Both the position numbers and the translations under genes were made by a program. From Apostichopus japonicus (lineage: Eukaryota > Echinodermata > Holothuroidea > Aspidochirotida > Stichopodidae): 64,000 nucleotides of DNA. The DNA is taken from assembly GCF_037975245.1 (NCBI RefSeq), contig NC_092565.1:17773999-17837998 (forward strand), given 5' to 3'. Under the pieces are notes generated by a model, which saw only the letters and a list, made by a program, of their open reading frames with translations, did not search any database and was not told the origin of the DNA. Position 1 is the first letter of the stretch; each line of letters opens with the position of its first letter. This document shows, piece after piece, positions 12,901 through 24,000 of this stretch.

Positions 12901-13363
12901 TTATCGTATGGCTTGATTTCAACATTCCTACCTGTACCTTGAATTCATTAGTAATATGTCTTGTTTTGTGTTCATGATTTCAGTATAACTGTGGGACCTG
13001 AACCTGATATCACTTCTTCTTATGTAGGGCTGTACATGAACGATTGCCCGGGCAAGTAAAAAATTATGTCGGCCAAGTAAACATTATGTCGGGCAAACTC
13101 TGTCTTATCTCAACTTGAATGATTGGGATTAGTTCTACAGTGCTCTAGTAATGTATTACTATTAACGTTAGTACTGTACTATTAACGTTAGGCCTAGGCT
13201 ATAGTACTGGGCCTAAGTTAGTAATCTAGCCAAACCTCACCGATTCATTGAACCTCATAAGCACTTCTCTTTGAGCTTTGACAACATCTTGGAGTTGCTT
13301 ATGGACTAGATAACTCGCGTCTTCAGACTCGTCCATGTCTGTTGCGCATTCTGTCTGCGCCAT
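9706..13363 (-). CDS. Unrecognised 199-aa coiled-coil protein, five exons
   Basis: Five exons read right to left (13363-13241, 12724-12647, 11459-11329, 10490-10420, 9902-9706) join into exactly 600 nt, 199 residues plus TGA. Junction phases are 0, 0, 2 and 1, and every intron has GT-AG ends with pyrimidine-rich acceptors. The ATG is the first in its exon and is followed by an acidic stretch (MDESEDAS). Residues about 68-134 and 136-199 are rich in E, K, R, Q and L with heptad-like spacing (ERLRREFAEGEVDILK, LKKRISKQKQNHRKQ), so most of the protein should be coiled coil. The C-terminus is basic (GKDRKSKQK). There is no signal peptide or membrane segment. I cannot assign a family; centrosomal, ciliary or kinetochore coiled-coil proteins are possible but unproven. 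It is divergent from the PAIP2-like gene. Confidence 0.78.
10420..10490 (-). CDS. Coiled-coil gene exon 4 (residues 112-134)
   Basis: 71 nt, phase 2 to 1, acceptor CAACAG and donor GTAAGT. It encodes LERMKAEAQSESAHKSEIE, continuing the charged helix. Confidence 0.72.
10931..11328. repeat. 48-bp tandem array next to a splice donor
   Basis: Eight copies of a unit containing ACACGTCCCAGGAG and AAGATCTTAG are spaced 47-48 bp apart (CGTCCCAGG-type cores at about 10961, 11009, 11056, 11104, 11152, 11199, 11247 and 11295). Copies 2-4 resemble copies 5-7 more than their neighbours, which suggests a higher-order unit of about 143 bp. On the minus strand the array begins exactly at the GT of intron 3. 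Confidence 0.9.
11329..11459 (-). CDS. Coiled-coil gene exon 3 (residues 68-110)
   Basis: 131 nt, phase 0 to 2, acceptor CTTTCAG and donor GTAAGT. It encodes the strongest coiled-coil segment (ERLRREFAEGEVDILKAQ). The donor is the first base of a 48-bp tandem array that fills the start of the following intron. Confidence 0.8.
12647..12724 (-). CDS. Coiled-coil gene exon 2 (residues 42-67)
   Basis: 78 nt, phase 0 to 0, bounded by a TCAG acceptor and GTAAGT donor. It encodes a polar stretch ending YDLLFEELE, probably the start of the helical region. Confidence 0.75.
13241..13363 (-). CDS. Coiled-coil gene exon 1 (residues 1-41)
   Basis: Starts at ATG 13363-13361, encodes MAQTECATDMDESEDAS and continues to residue 41. 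The donor is GTGAGG at 13240-13235. It ends in phase 0. Confidence 0.75.
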
Positions 13364-15519
13364 TACCTTCGCGGATAGACTTTGCTACAGTATATAATGT
13401 AGGCAACGAACAAGTCAATACACTACTGTTACTCCTTCGAATCAAATATCAAGTTTAGCATACTAAAGGGTGGCATACCCCAATATCAATCCTCCCGGAT
13501 GTTCTCCTCAAGAAAAGTGCCAAAGAGGCAGTAGGAGAACATCTTTTTTGATAAGTTATCAATTAGGACCTGTGTTTTTTGGCTTGCATGTTTAAGAGCA
13601 TGAATGGGCTTACGTGTGGTGCAAAAATTGAATCAATTGAGGCAATTTTAGACCCCTTTAGGCCTCCGAGGAGCAGAGTATGAAAATTGTTTACTATTGT
13701 GAAGAGGTTTGTTTACAAGTGACGAAAACTTCAGGCTCTGATCGTAGCAAAAGATCTTCACTGTCATGATATGGAAACTTGATGGTACCATGAAAGGCCA
13801 ATTTGTCAGCTATCCATCCAGTGATGGGTAGCATTTAGCTAGTGAGAACTACTATCTAGACTTTTGTGAATTAATGTGTAAGTCAATATGGCTTTTAATA
13901 CGCGTATGCTACCATATAATATATATGCACAGTAGCTTGCCTTCATCAAAAAATGAAATTGCGCCACCACCTTAACTGAATTACGACAGTCCAGCGGTAA
14001 TTATATAATTGTTATAGGAAAAACATAGTTGGTAAAACTGTTCTGATGACTTCTAGTGAGTCAAGTTAAACAAATATTGGAAACGCGTATTTGAAGCACT
14101 TTTATGAAGGAACGACCGTTAAATTCTTTGTTAGCTTTGTCCATCACAGTGGCTTAATCAATTATGAATAAGTGAAGGCGTAGAAACCAGAATGATGTGC
14201 ATGTGCAGGGGTGGGTGTCTTCCCGATAAGAATGATTTAGTATAGATTCCCACGCACGTACTAGCTCAAATGGAACATTGCACATTTCCACTGTTTTATC
14301 TCCAAATTGATTCGTTTTCTTTGCTTTTCAACTGTATTATGGACTTCTCTCCTTATACTTAGAGTTCCAAAAAAAATTTAAAAAATTTACTAGTAATTTA
14401 ATATTTGTTTGTATCCGACCAGCAGCTGTTGCACCTGTCGGGCGGATACTTACAATCAATTTTGCATAATTCGCGTGCCATGTCTTATTGTATGTTTATA
14501 AACAACATCAACATATTTATATCATTATTGCATGCATTGTTGTAGACCAAGTTAGCTAGTAGCAGTCGCAGAGTGTACGTAGAAAGCGGGTCAAACCTAG
14601 TACTTGTTTGCCAAAACCATACTTGGCAAGCACTTTCAGTCTAACATTATTTTTTTTATACCATAGTCCATACTTTGGCCCAATCTGGTGTTGTTTACTT
14701 CAGGTTAAATATCACGCTCGTGTACATCCTGGTGCTCCACCAATTGCTCAACCAATACTATAGTTAAGAAGTCGTCGAACGAAAATATTGGTTCGTCTTA
14801 TTTATTCCCGCGGTAGTAGTCTAGGCCTAGCTTAGTTAGCCTAGTAGTAGTAGTTCGCAGTAGTAGTATTAGCTTTCCCAGGGAATAATTAGACCTATCG
14901 TTAGACATAACATTAGTTTGGGCTTGACCTGTGTCCTACTGTAGGGTATCATGAAAGTAATATGACAGAGGTTGTTCAACAAAACAGGCAGAATGCAATG
15001 CAACTAGGCCTACAACTTTTTCTCTGAGTCTGTAGGACTTTCCTTTCTTGAGCCCATCAAGGTAGGCCTACACTATACTAGCTAGCTCCATTGTCAAGTT
15101 TCACTTCGCATTGATATTGCAGTCAGCGAAGCAAACAGGCCACATTTGAATGAGGCTAATCAGGCTAATTGTGTAATAGTTCTTAAAACCTTTCACCTTG
15201 ACATTGTAGCCATCAGCACAAACAGAGCCACAAAGAAACTCCAAACACCTTTCTATACAACATAATACTAGGCTTAATGATACTTGGAACATTTCACTTG
15301 TTCAATGTAGCCAACAGAGCCACTAAGGAGACTCCTGTTGGACTTGAAAAGGTTTCTGTACAAAATGTCAATGGCCTATAAGCCCTGTACTAAAACATGT
15401 TTTTCTCTAAAGCAAAGTCATGTGTGATTAGAAAACAGGGAAGTTGTTAATTGTTTTCATTGGCTGAGAAGCCACCATTTGAAGAGGGGTTGTTTGAGAG
15501 TAGAATTTGAAAAGGTTGA
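13364..15519. other. Start of the divergent intergenic region
   Basis: Lies between the minus-strand gene (start codon 13363) and the plus-strand PAIP2-like gene. Promoters and a non-coding first exon for the latter are expected in this interval or further right, but no TATA box or start site can be fixed. TAGGCCTA occurs at 14822, 15005 and 15063. Confidence 0.45.
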
Positions 15520-16342
15520 ACTAAATTAGGAGTACCTGCAGAATACCCCGCATTTTTTGGGATATCCTTTTTGGTGAAAACAGGATACACGGTACGCAGT
15601 CGTAAGTTATATAGAGGGCGTGAGAGTTATTTTGTACTTAAACATTTTTTGGAAATGTTCCAGTACAGTCCATAGCGCTGGACTTAATCAATTCTCTTTA
15701 CGTTATAATTGTAAGGAATTTAAGTCCTTTGCTTTAATTGAGGGCGTTTTAGAAATATCGGATTTGAAATGATTCCTGATGTAGTTTATTTTAATATGTC
15801 TTTGATTTGGCTACGTGGTACTTGGACAGAGTATTTTCTGCTTTTTGGATAGCTACGTGGTACGTTGTGACTGTTATTATGACATGTTTTATAAATGGCT
15901 ACGTGGTACGTGGTTGAAATGTAAATTTTTTATTGATGGCTACGCGGTACGTAGTGAAATCAGGGTTAATGTAAATCATGTGGTACGCGGTACGTCGTGA
16001 CTGTTTTAATTGTACACAATGGAAGTATAATATGTTTAATAAATGGCTACGTGGTACGTGGTTGATCTAAAAAAATAATTGATGGCTACGCGGTACGTAT
16101 ATAGTAAAGTTACGATCCCTGTGATTTGAGCAAAAAACATTATTTTTCGAAGTATAAAGAACGAAACATCAACTATTGGGTTTACGTTTTAAGGAAAGGT
16201 TTTAATTTAAGTTTATAAATTTTCTATGAAGGTCTGCATACCGCGTAGGGTATCTATAAATATTTTTCCACTGCGTACCTCGTAGCCTATCTATAAAAAT
16301 ATTTTAAAGTAGCGGGGTATTCTGCAGTTTAGCCCTAAATTA
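15520..16342. mobile_element. Inverted-repeat element with internal TACGTGGTACGT motifs
   Basis: A perfect 16-bp inverted repeat, CTGCAGAATACCCCGC at 15536 and GCGGGGTATTCTGCAG at 16312-16327, lies close to both ends. CTAAATTA just outside the ends (about 15520 and 16335) may be the target duplication. Inside, seven copies of GGCTACG(T/C)GGTACGT-like sequence lie at about 15810, 15852, 15898, 15939, 15980, 16046 and 16084, mostly 38-46 bp apart. There is no transposase. The superfamily is uncertain; the 8-9 bp duplication fits hAT or Mutator-like elements. Confidence 0.8.
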
Positions 16343-16540
16343 GTTAGTCCTAGGCATGCACATAATGCAGAGAGATTTGAAGATCAGTATGTAGTACTAG
16401 GCCTATAGACATATTGTAACAAATAAATAAAGAGTCCAGTTACAGGGGATTATATTTGTCACTACATCGAAGTGTATTTATTGCCAAACTTCTACAGAGT
16501 CTTACCAAGATAACAAAAAACATCTCGTCTTTACAAACTC

Positions 16541-16901
16541 TTAAAGGCATTGAAGACTCGCCCCAAACCGTGTGCGGCCATCTGAAAAAGTTAACTTTCT
16601 GTTGCTTGCAAACTTGTGATGTTTTGTTCGTGTTGCTACAAAATGCAGACAGTAATGAAACGTGATACCTTGTTATCTTTAGCTGGACCTGAGATGTCCA
16701 TCCCTGTATCGTTTGTATACTGTGCTGTGGGTATTGACCGCAGCTGTCTGTACTGACTGTACACTAGTGTCTAATTACCGACGGTAGCAAGCTGTGTGTG
16801 TGTGTATTTTCTGGGATGTCTAACACTGTTACACCTCATTCGAAACTAGGTCAGATTACTGGCATTAGATTTCTTTTTGCGCGAGTCTTCACATCCTTTA
16901 A
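16541..16901. mobile_element. TTAA-flanked MITE, copy 1
   Basis: Starts TTAAAGGCATTGAAGACTCG and ends CGAGTCTTCACATCCTTTAA, an imperfect inverted repeat of about 20 bp that includes TTAA at both ends. TTAA duplications are typical of piggyBac and Kolobok elements. A second copy lies at 20605-20972. No transposase is encoded, and the open frame crossing it is incidental. Confidence 0.85.
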
Positions 16902-17951
16902 CCTAAGCAGCTATGTTCATTTGATCATTACAGTTTACTGTATAACTACTTAACAATTATGTCACCATCTTTCCATACATCAATGTATTTATTAGAATAA
17001 ACAATAGTCAAATGACAAGCTCAAACTCTTATATTTATGGATGCTTACCACTTCATAGCCTACTCGGCGACCATATTTATCAAACCCTGCACTTTACAAT
17101 GTCAGAAACCTTAAACCTGTCTGTGCATCTCATATATACACATCAATGTATATAAATATAAAAGCAACCTCAAGTACTGTATGATGTCACGTGTGATGTC
17201 ATAGTGTTGTCATTACTTAGTACCTTAACCTCTGTATTGAGGAGAAAGGTAAATATGTGGGCAGAGTAACTTCCTGTCACATCCTCTATGACCCATTGTC
17301 AAAATTTTCACAAAATGAAATCCAATCATGGAGTCCATACTATCCTGAACATGTTTAAATACCAACTATATGCTACATGTACGTATGTAAAAAACAAACT
17401 TTGAATAAATTATCAAATTATTTACTTTTACTTCATAGCCATTGCTTCTTCTTGGCTTAAGAAGCAAGGTAGAAACCTAAGTCTTGTACATTCCTGTGGG
17501 ACTGTAGTAATAATTGATTCGCATTGAAAAAAAATCAACTCAAGAAACTGCTTTATGTTTGATGGACAGTACTTCATCAAATCAAATTATGGTGTCTATG
17601 TCTACACCCTAATTTTATAAATCTATGCAAAATGGCATTCTGCTTATCAGCCTATGATTAGAGTGCTTTTTGTAAACAATATCTGTAGTTGAAACATTTT
17701 CCCCCTCATCCATGGTAAAAGAAAAGAAAAAGGGAATGTCTTAATTGCATCTTCCAAGGTGTGGAAAGGAGCAGGGAGCTGCTATTTACCCTGACAGGAG
17801 GTACAATATAGTTGGCTTGTATCATTGTATTCAGGTTCATACAATATTGATAGTTGTTTGTGGTAAATATCAACTCTGGAAACGTTTCCAAATTTTGTTC
17901 TTCCAGGCTTTAATTTTTTTTCCCTCTCGGCATCAACCTTATTCATCTTCA
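16902..17951. other. Upstream region of the PAIP2-like coding exon
   Basis: AT-rich, no further exon recognised. A good acceptor (TTCTTCCAG at about 17898-17906) precedes the first coding exon, so a non-coding 5' exon probably lies further left. Confidence 0.45.
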
Positions 17952-17963
17952 ATGTTGACTGTA

Positions 17964-18032
17964 ATGGACGGGAATCTGGATCCTTTTGCAGAGTTCATGT
18001 GGATGGAAGAGCAAGACGCATTTGATCTAAAG
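17964..18032 (+). CDS. PAIP2: PAIP2-like exon with start (residues 1-23)
   Basis: Encodes the diagnostic DPFAEFMWME block and ends in phase 0 at AAG before donor GTACAA. The frame is open upstream through the intron to 17745, but that extension (hydrophobic, intronic) is not credible as protein. Confidence 0.8.
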
Positions 18033-21000
18033 GTACAACGGAACAAAATCACTGTTTTTATGATGAAGCCTAGAAATACATTTAACACTTACTGTAGATA
18101 TAGAATATAGCCGTAAAGTGTGAAATTTTAAGTGTAATTGTATAATTATATTGCAGTGGACAATCTCCATCGAAGTGTAACAACAGTTTGGGATGACTAC
18201 TGTACTGTCCATTCTCCATGTGCCCCTGTAATGAGATAGTAGCATTGTGCTGTAGTGCAAATTACACACAATCGGTAGTGTTGCAACATGAATCCCGGTA
18301 TCATATCTACTACCAGGATTTTCCTCAACATTTCATCTAGGGTTCAAAGCACTTAACTATGAGACTGTCTTTCATTTAATGGAGTAGCCTAGGCCACAGC
18401 ACTGTTACAAACGCAGGATTCTGCGTCCGGGACGCAATGTTTTGGCCTGGGACGCAAAATCTTCTAATTGCTTGCGTCCCGCTATTCACATAGGCCTACT
18501 GTAATTTTCGTAGAGATGATTGTTTGCAATGAGCCTAGCACAGGATAAATGTTGGATCAGGTTTTGAGGATTTGCGCATATGTACAGTAGTTGAAAATTA
18601 AGTTCGAACAGGCCTATGTATACAGTAACTGTACAGTGAACTGTGTGGATTTTAGCGAGAGATATGCACACTTTAGTTATGTACAGGGATTTTTGAAGAG
18701 TTGGTTGTTGGAATTGCTGCAAGGTCAAAGCACGGAGCTACTACTAAGTACAGGCACTAAGTACGATCGCGTCCTTGCAACTACACTAGTGAAAGTAGAT
18801 CATACAGTAAACGCAATTGGTGTTTGATCGGGACTCAACCTTTTTTTTTAACGGGACGCAAACTTTTTTCCATCACAGCATCAAATTTCAAGTACCATAC
18901 TGCACTGTGTGTACCCGTACCATACCCTAGGCTATAATAATACACAGTCCCGTGCAAAGATTGATTTAGCTGGATATACATGTACTCCCTGCAGTTTTGA
19001 CTCAAAATTTATTAAATCTTTATAATTATTAAAAAAGAGGTGAAATACATGTGGTAAAATTTTATACATGGGGAACCTTCACAATCATCGTATGAAGGAA
19101 GAATAAGTAACAAAAATTTCAGAATAACTTTTAGGTCCTGCAACATGCTAAGCACAAGTAAGGTTAGATATTTGGTGTAGCCTAGGTCCAAATATCTATG
19201 TGAAAAGTTGATTCGTTAAATTATACAGTAGGTCTAGGTACAGTAGTTATGTTATTCAAACTAAGAACACAGACACCAAAAATAACGAGTTTTCTTTTCT
19301 TTATTTCAAATAGTAACACATAGTTATTTTTATTATGTCCAGGATTCCAGGGAATGATACCCAAAAGAATGTAATCACCGGTTCTTTTCCCACTTCCAGT
19401 AGTATTTACACATTGCACTATGATCGGGACTAGTCAATACCGGGAATCGGGATACCGGGATTCACTTGACTATAAAAAATGAAATTTGAAGATAATTCTT
19501 CAATCTTTACACTGGACACAAAATAAAAAATGAAAAGCTGAGCTGATTCTGTATTTAAGAAACCTACAGTAACACATAAACAGCTGTTTATTGGAGAGGG
19601 ATGAAATTGACTTGGTTTATGAAAACTTGCGTCGTACGTTTCGAGTCCACTTTTGGGAAAAATAAGGACGATAGACTACGGTAGCTGTCAAAATTTCAAG
19701 ATGGTTTTGTACAGTGATTTGTTTGTAATGCTATGTATGGTAAAAAGGTATGTTAAGTCAGGTAATGAAGTTCCATCCCAGTTTAGGTCCCCAGACATTG
19801 CCTAGGTATAGCACCTGACAACTTTTTGTTAACAGCTTCGATTGGATAGATTGGCAGTTGGCAGAGAATAATGAAATTTCTCACCTAAGGCCCCAAGGAT
19901 TTCCAATTTTGAATATATATCCACAATAAGTACCTACAGTACGTCAACCTAAGCCATGCATTCTGAGTACATTCATTCATACTTGTATACTATAGATGAA
20001 CATACTGTAGCATATAGGTCTATATATACTGTATACAGTATGTATTAAGGTTTGTTTCCAAAGCCTTGAGTATTAGCTACCAGTATGTATATTATACTTT
20101 ATAGTACAGTACATGTGTAAAGCCGTATAAGGCTTCTTAACCTTGATTGCTATAGAAGACCTTTATTATAAACATTTAAATTTTAAACATTTTGTGAAAT
20201 TTAAAGATTTTGTATTTTGGGAAAAACCACACGTATTTATGCACATATTTCACCTTTTAAATTCAAAGTTGGTCTCATTTGAGCTTAGAACTGTCCCTGT
20301 AATTATTGAAACTACAGTATAAAATGTTTCCCGAAAGGTAATCAGGGCAGAATCGAATAACTTAGCATGCATAGACTCCTGATGTGTGACCCGGTTAATT
20401 GACTCTGGCTTTGGCTTTTAGTGCAACGTTTCTGTATGCTGCCATGTTGGACGAATCTGACCGTAATAGTAATTACTGACTTTGCGATCCACGATGAAGT
20501 AATTTTGCCAAACCTGTAGTCCTTGGTCCCTTTCACAATTTTGCAAGATCCGTAAGAGTGACTCCATAGTTACCAAAAAGGGAACGTTTCAATTGATTCC
20601 ATTTTTAAAGGCATTGAAGACTGGCCCCAAACCGCGTGCCAAGCTCTGAAAAAGTTAACTTTCCGTTGCTTGCAAGTGAAGTTTTCTTCTTGTCGCTACA
20701 AAATGCAGACAGAATAGTGAAACGTGATACCTTGTTATCTTTCATCTAGACCTGAGATGTCCATCGCTGAGCTATGCACAATGTGTTGTGGGTATTGACA
20801 GTAGCTGTTTGTATTGACTGTACACTAGTGTCTAATTACCGATGGTAGCAAGCTGTGTGTGTATTTTCTGGGATCGATGGTGGTGTCTAACACTTCTGTT
20901 ACACCTCATTCGAAGCTAGGTCAGATTACCGACATGAGACGTTTCTTTGTGCGCGAGTCTTCACACCCTTTAAATAGCCAATATGGTACAGTCTGGACTT

Positions 21001-24000
21001 ATTTGTAAGGCTATTGTCTAATCTTTTGGTTGGAAAATCCCATATGTCTTTGATCCTAGAAAAGACTGGGGTTTACCTTTCGGTTTGTTCTGCTTCCTTG
21101 CATTATCAAAAAGAAAGCTAACAAACAAAAAAATGTACATCAAAAGAAAGCTAATGTGTGCATAGTTTGCACCTCTGCTGTACAGTGTACAAGATATGTG
21201 TTGTAAAATGTCCTGTAAGGCTTACAGCATACGTTCTAAATGCTACATGTTATGTTCACTTCTCTTCCTTTCATTCGTACACTGTCTACATGTACATTAC
21301 TGTAGAATATGTTCTCTGAAATGAGGTCTTAAATAGCTCATATTAAATAAATGTGTGTACTTCTGTATAGAACTGCATCTTTTTAGTTCTCTCCCTAAAC
21401 AAATTTTGTTAAGTACTTAAAATACCCTGGGAACTATAGGCCTGCCTACCTGTCTGTGTGTAATATAATGAATCGCTTGGTCAAATGATGAAAAGTTAAA
21501 ACCCAATTGTGATGTAAGTTGCAGCTACGCAATTTTACGTATTTGAAAGAGCATAGATATTCAAATTTCCTGTACCAAATGAGCTATCAGACCCATAGTT
21601 GGTGGAAATCCTTACTTATAACCATTTCTTAGTGGGTTGGGTATGTTAGGGGGGGGGGAGGGGTGTGTGATCAGTTTGAAGAGCACTGCTCTTGTCATCC
21701 TGAGGTCATTGGTTTGAATACAATCCAAGCCAAGAATTCTTTTCACGTTCTAAGTTTGTTTTGAACTCTTCAGTCACGTTATTGTTTCGATATTTAATTA
21801 CAGCTGCAAGATGTTTTTATATGTCATAACAATTTTTTTTTGCATGATAAACATTGCCTTAAATACTTAAAGAAAACAATTCTGTCAGACTTTCATGACA
21901 TTCCCTCTCGGATAACTTTGGTGGACCACAGTCAGACTATAATCACCAAGGAGGTTCTCCATGTTAAGTGAACTTGAAAATTAGAAATTTATACTAATTT
22001 TATAACCACCTAGTTTTAAGGAAATGTTGACTAATTATGAAAGAATAAGTCTATTAATCCCTAATAATGTACTTTACATGTGCAGGATATACAGGGACTT
22101 GCATCGGCTTTGTTTTTTAAGAGTTCTCTTCCGTTTGGGTTAAATAGGTCTACTTCATTCTTCATTCGCAATTTGTATGTTTACAATGAAAGATCTATTA
22201 CGGACAACCTACATTACTGTTTTAAAAAAGGAACAACCATTCTACTTCTACTGACTAAGAAGATGAGTTGTGGGGTAAACATTGCTTAAAAATATTCTTT
22301 AATTTTCATGTCAAGGTGATTGAAGAACTTATAGAAGAAGAACAAATCCAAGAGGATTTTGATGATATGATGGCAGAAGAAGAAGAACATTACAACAATT
22401 CCATCCAGATACTTCCTTACGAAGAGGAGATTGATACAGAGCTGCCAGACGAAGAACCGTCGAGGTCACAGACAGACGATTACGACTCGGTCCAGACGCA
22501 GCAGGACGAAACTTCCACGGTGATTCCAGAGACGACAAACAACGTCCCATGGAGCAATGAAACAAACGAAATATCAACAGTAAGTTTTGATGACGCTTGC
22601 AAATGTTCTTGGCAATTGAGAATTGATTGTTCAGAGTTATCATTTTTAATGCTTAACACCTTTTTTTCTTCCAGCACAGCTGTTTAAGGTATATATTACA
22701 GAGCTTTATATAAGGCAGTCATACATGTTTATCAACATTGCTTACGAACTTTATTCTCTGGTTTTTAACTAGAAAAGGTAGAAATGGAATGAAATGGATA
22801 CACTTTGGTTTTGTCTTTTTTTGTACAAGAGGGCATTGGACACAGTGTAGTATTAGAGTGTATGTTGTTTACATTCAGTATGTGTTTGGTCTGAATAACA
22901 ATAGCCTTTCTTATCTTACCAATCATTTGTTGTCGCAATAGGTGAAATAAAAGGAGAAACAGAAAAAGACAAATTTAAAAAAATATAATCTGATATAAGG
23001 CATATGTTGGTCAACATTGCTTACTGACTCTGGTTTTAAACTAGGAAAGGTAGAAATGGAATGAAGTGGACACTTTCTTTTGCTATAAGAGGGTAGTGTA
23101 GAGGACACAGTTTAATATAAGACCTGTCTGTTGTTTGTCTTTGGCCTGAATGACAATGGCCTTTCTTATCTTACCAATCATTTGTTGTCACAATAGGTGA
23201 AATAAAAGGACAAACAGAAATAGACAAATTTCCTGGAAATAAAATCTGATGGGTCTGTCTGTAGTATAATATTGACAATACTCAGGGGCGTAGCGAGCGG
23301 GGGGGGGTGTGGGGGGGTGTCACACCCCCCCAATAATTTGGTCTCTGTCGGCAAATTTTGGGTCTGTCGGCAAAAGGAGAAAAGGTGAAGAGAGCGGAAG
23401 GGGAAGAAAGAAGGAAAGCTGAATAGAGAAAAGGAGAACGGGAGCTTCTTCCGTGCCAAATTTGACTTAAAATATGCACCAGATTCCATCTAAGGACGTT
23501 TCAAAACTAAAAATTTTCCAAAGGGGAGGGGTAGACCCCCTACTCTTAGACCCCTCCCCCATTTCAGTCACCACTTCCAGATCCGTCGGCAAATCAAATT
23601 TGACTTAAAATATGCACCAGATTGCATCTAAGGATGTTTCAAAACTAAAAATTTTCCAAAGGGGAGGGGGAAACCCCCTCCCCTTAGACCCCTCCCCCAT
23701 TTCAGTCACCACTTCCAGATCCGTCGGCAAATCAAATTTGACTTAAAATATGCACCAGATTGCATCTAAGGACGTTTCAAAACTAAAAAATTGCCAAAGA
23801 GGAGGGGGAAACCCCCTCCCCTTAGACCCCTCCCCCATTTCAGTCACCACTTCCAGATCCGTCGGCAAATCAAATTTGACTTAAAATATGCACCAGATTG
23901 CATCTAAGGACGTTTCAAAACTAAAACATTTTCCAAAGGGGAGGGGGAAACCCCCTACCCTTAGACCCCTCCCCCATTTCAGTCACCACTTCCAGATCCG

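Larger units (their letters stand above)
9903..13240 (-). other. Introns of the coiled-coil gene
   Basis: Intron 4 (9903-10419), intron 3 (10491-11328), intron 2 (11460-12646) and intron 1 (12725-13240). Intron 3 holds the 48-bp array described separately. The others are AT-rich without a recognisable element; intron 1 has one TAGGCCTA at 13189. Confidence 0.7.

Noticed and set aside
17745-17951. Upstream in-frame extension of the PAIP2-like exon
   Set aside because: It crosses a good polypyrimidine tract and AG acceptor at about 17906, has no family similarity, and would place hydrophobic intron translation before the conserved PAM1.
18395-18881. Possible insertion flanked by CACAGCAC and CACAGCAT with GGGACGC motifs
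   Set aside because: No terminal inverted repeats could be found, so the near-match of flanks may be chance.
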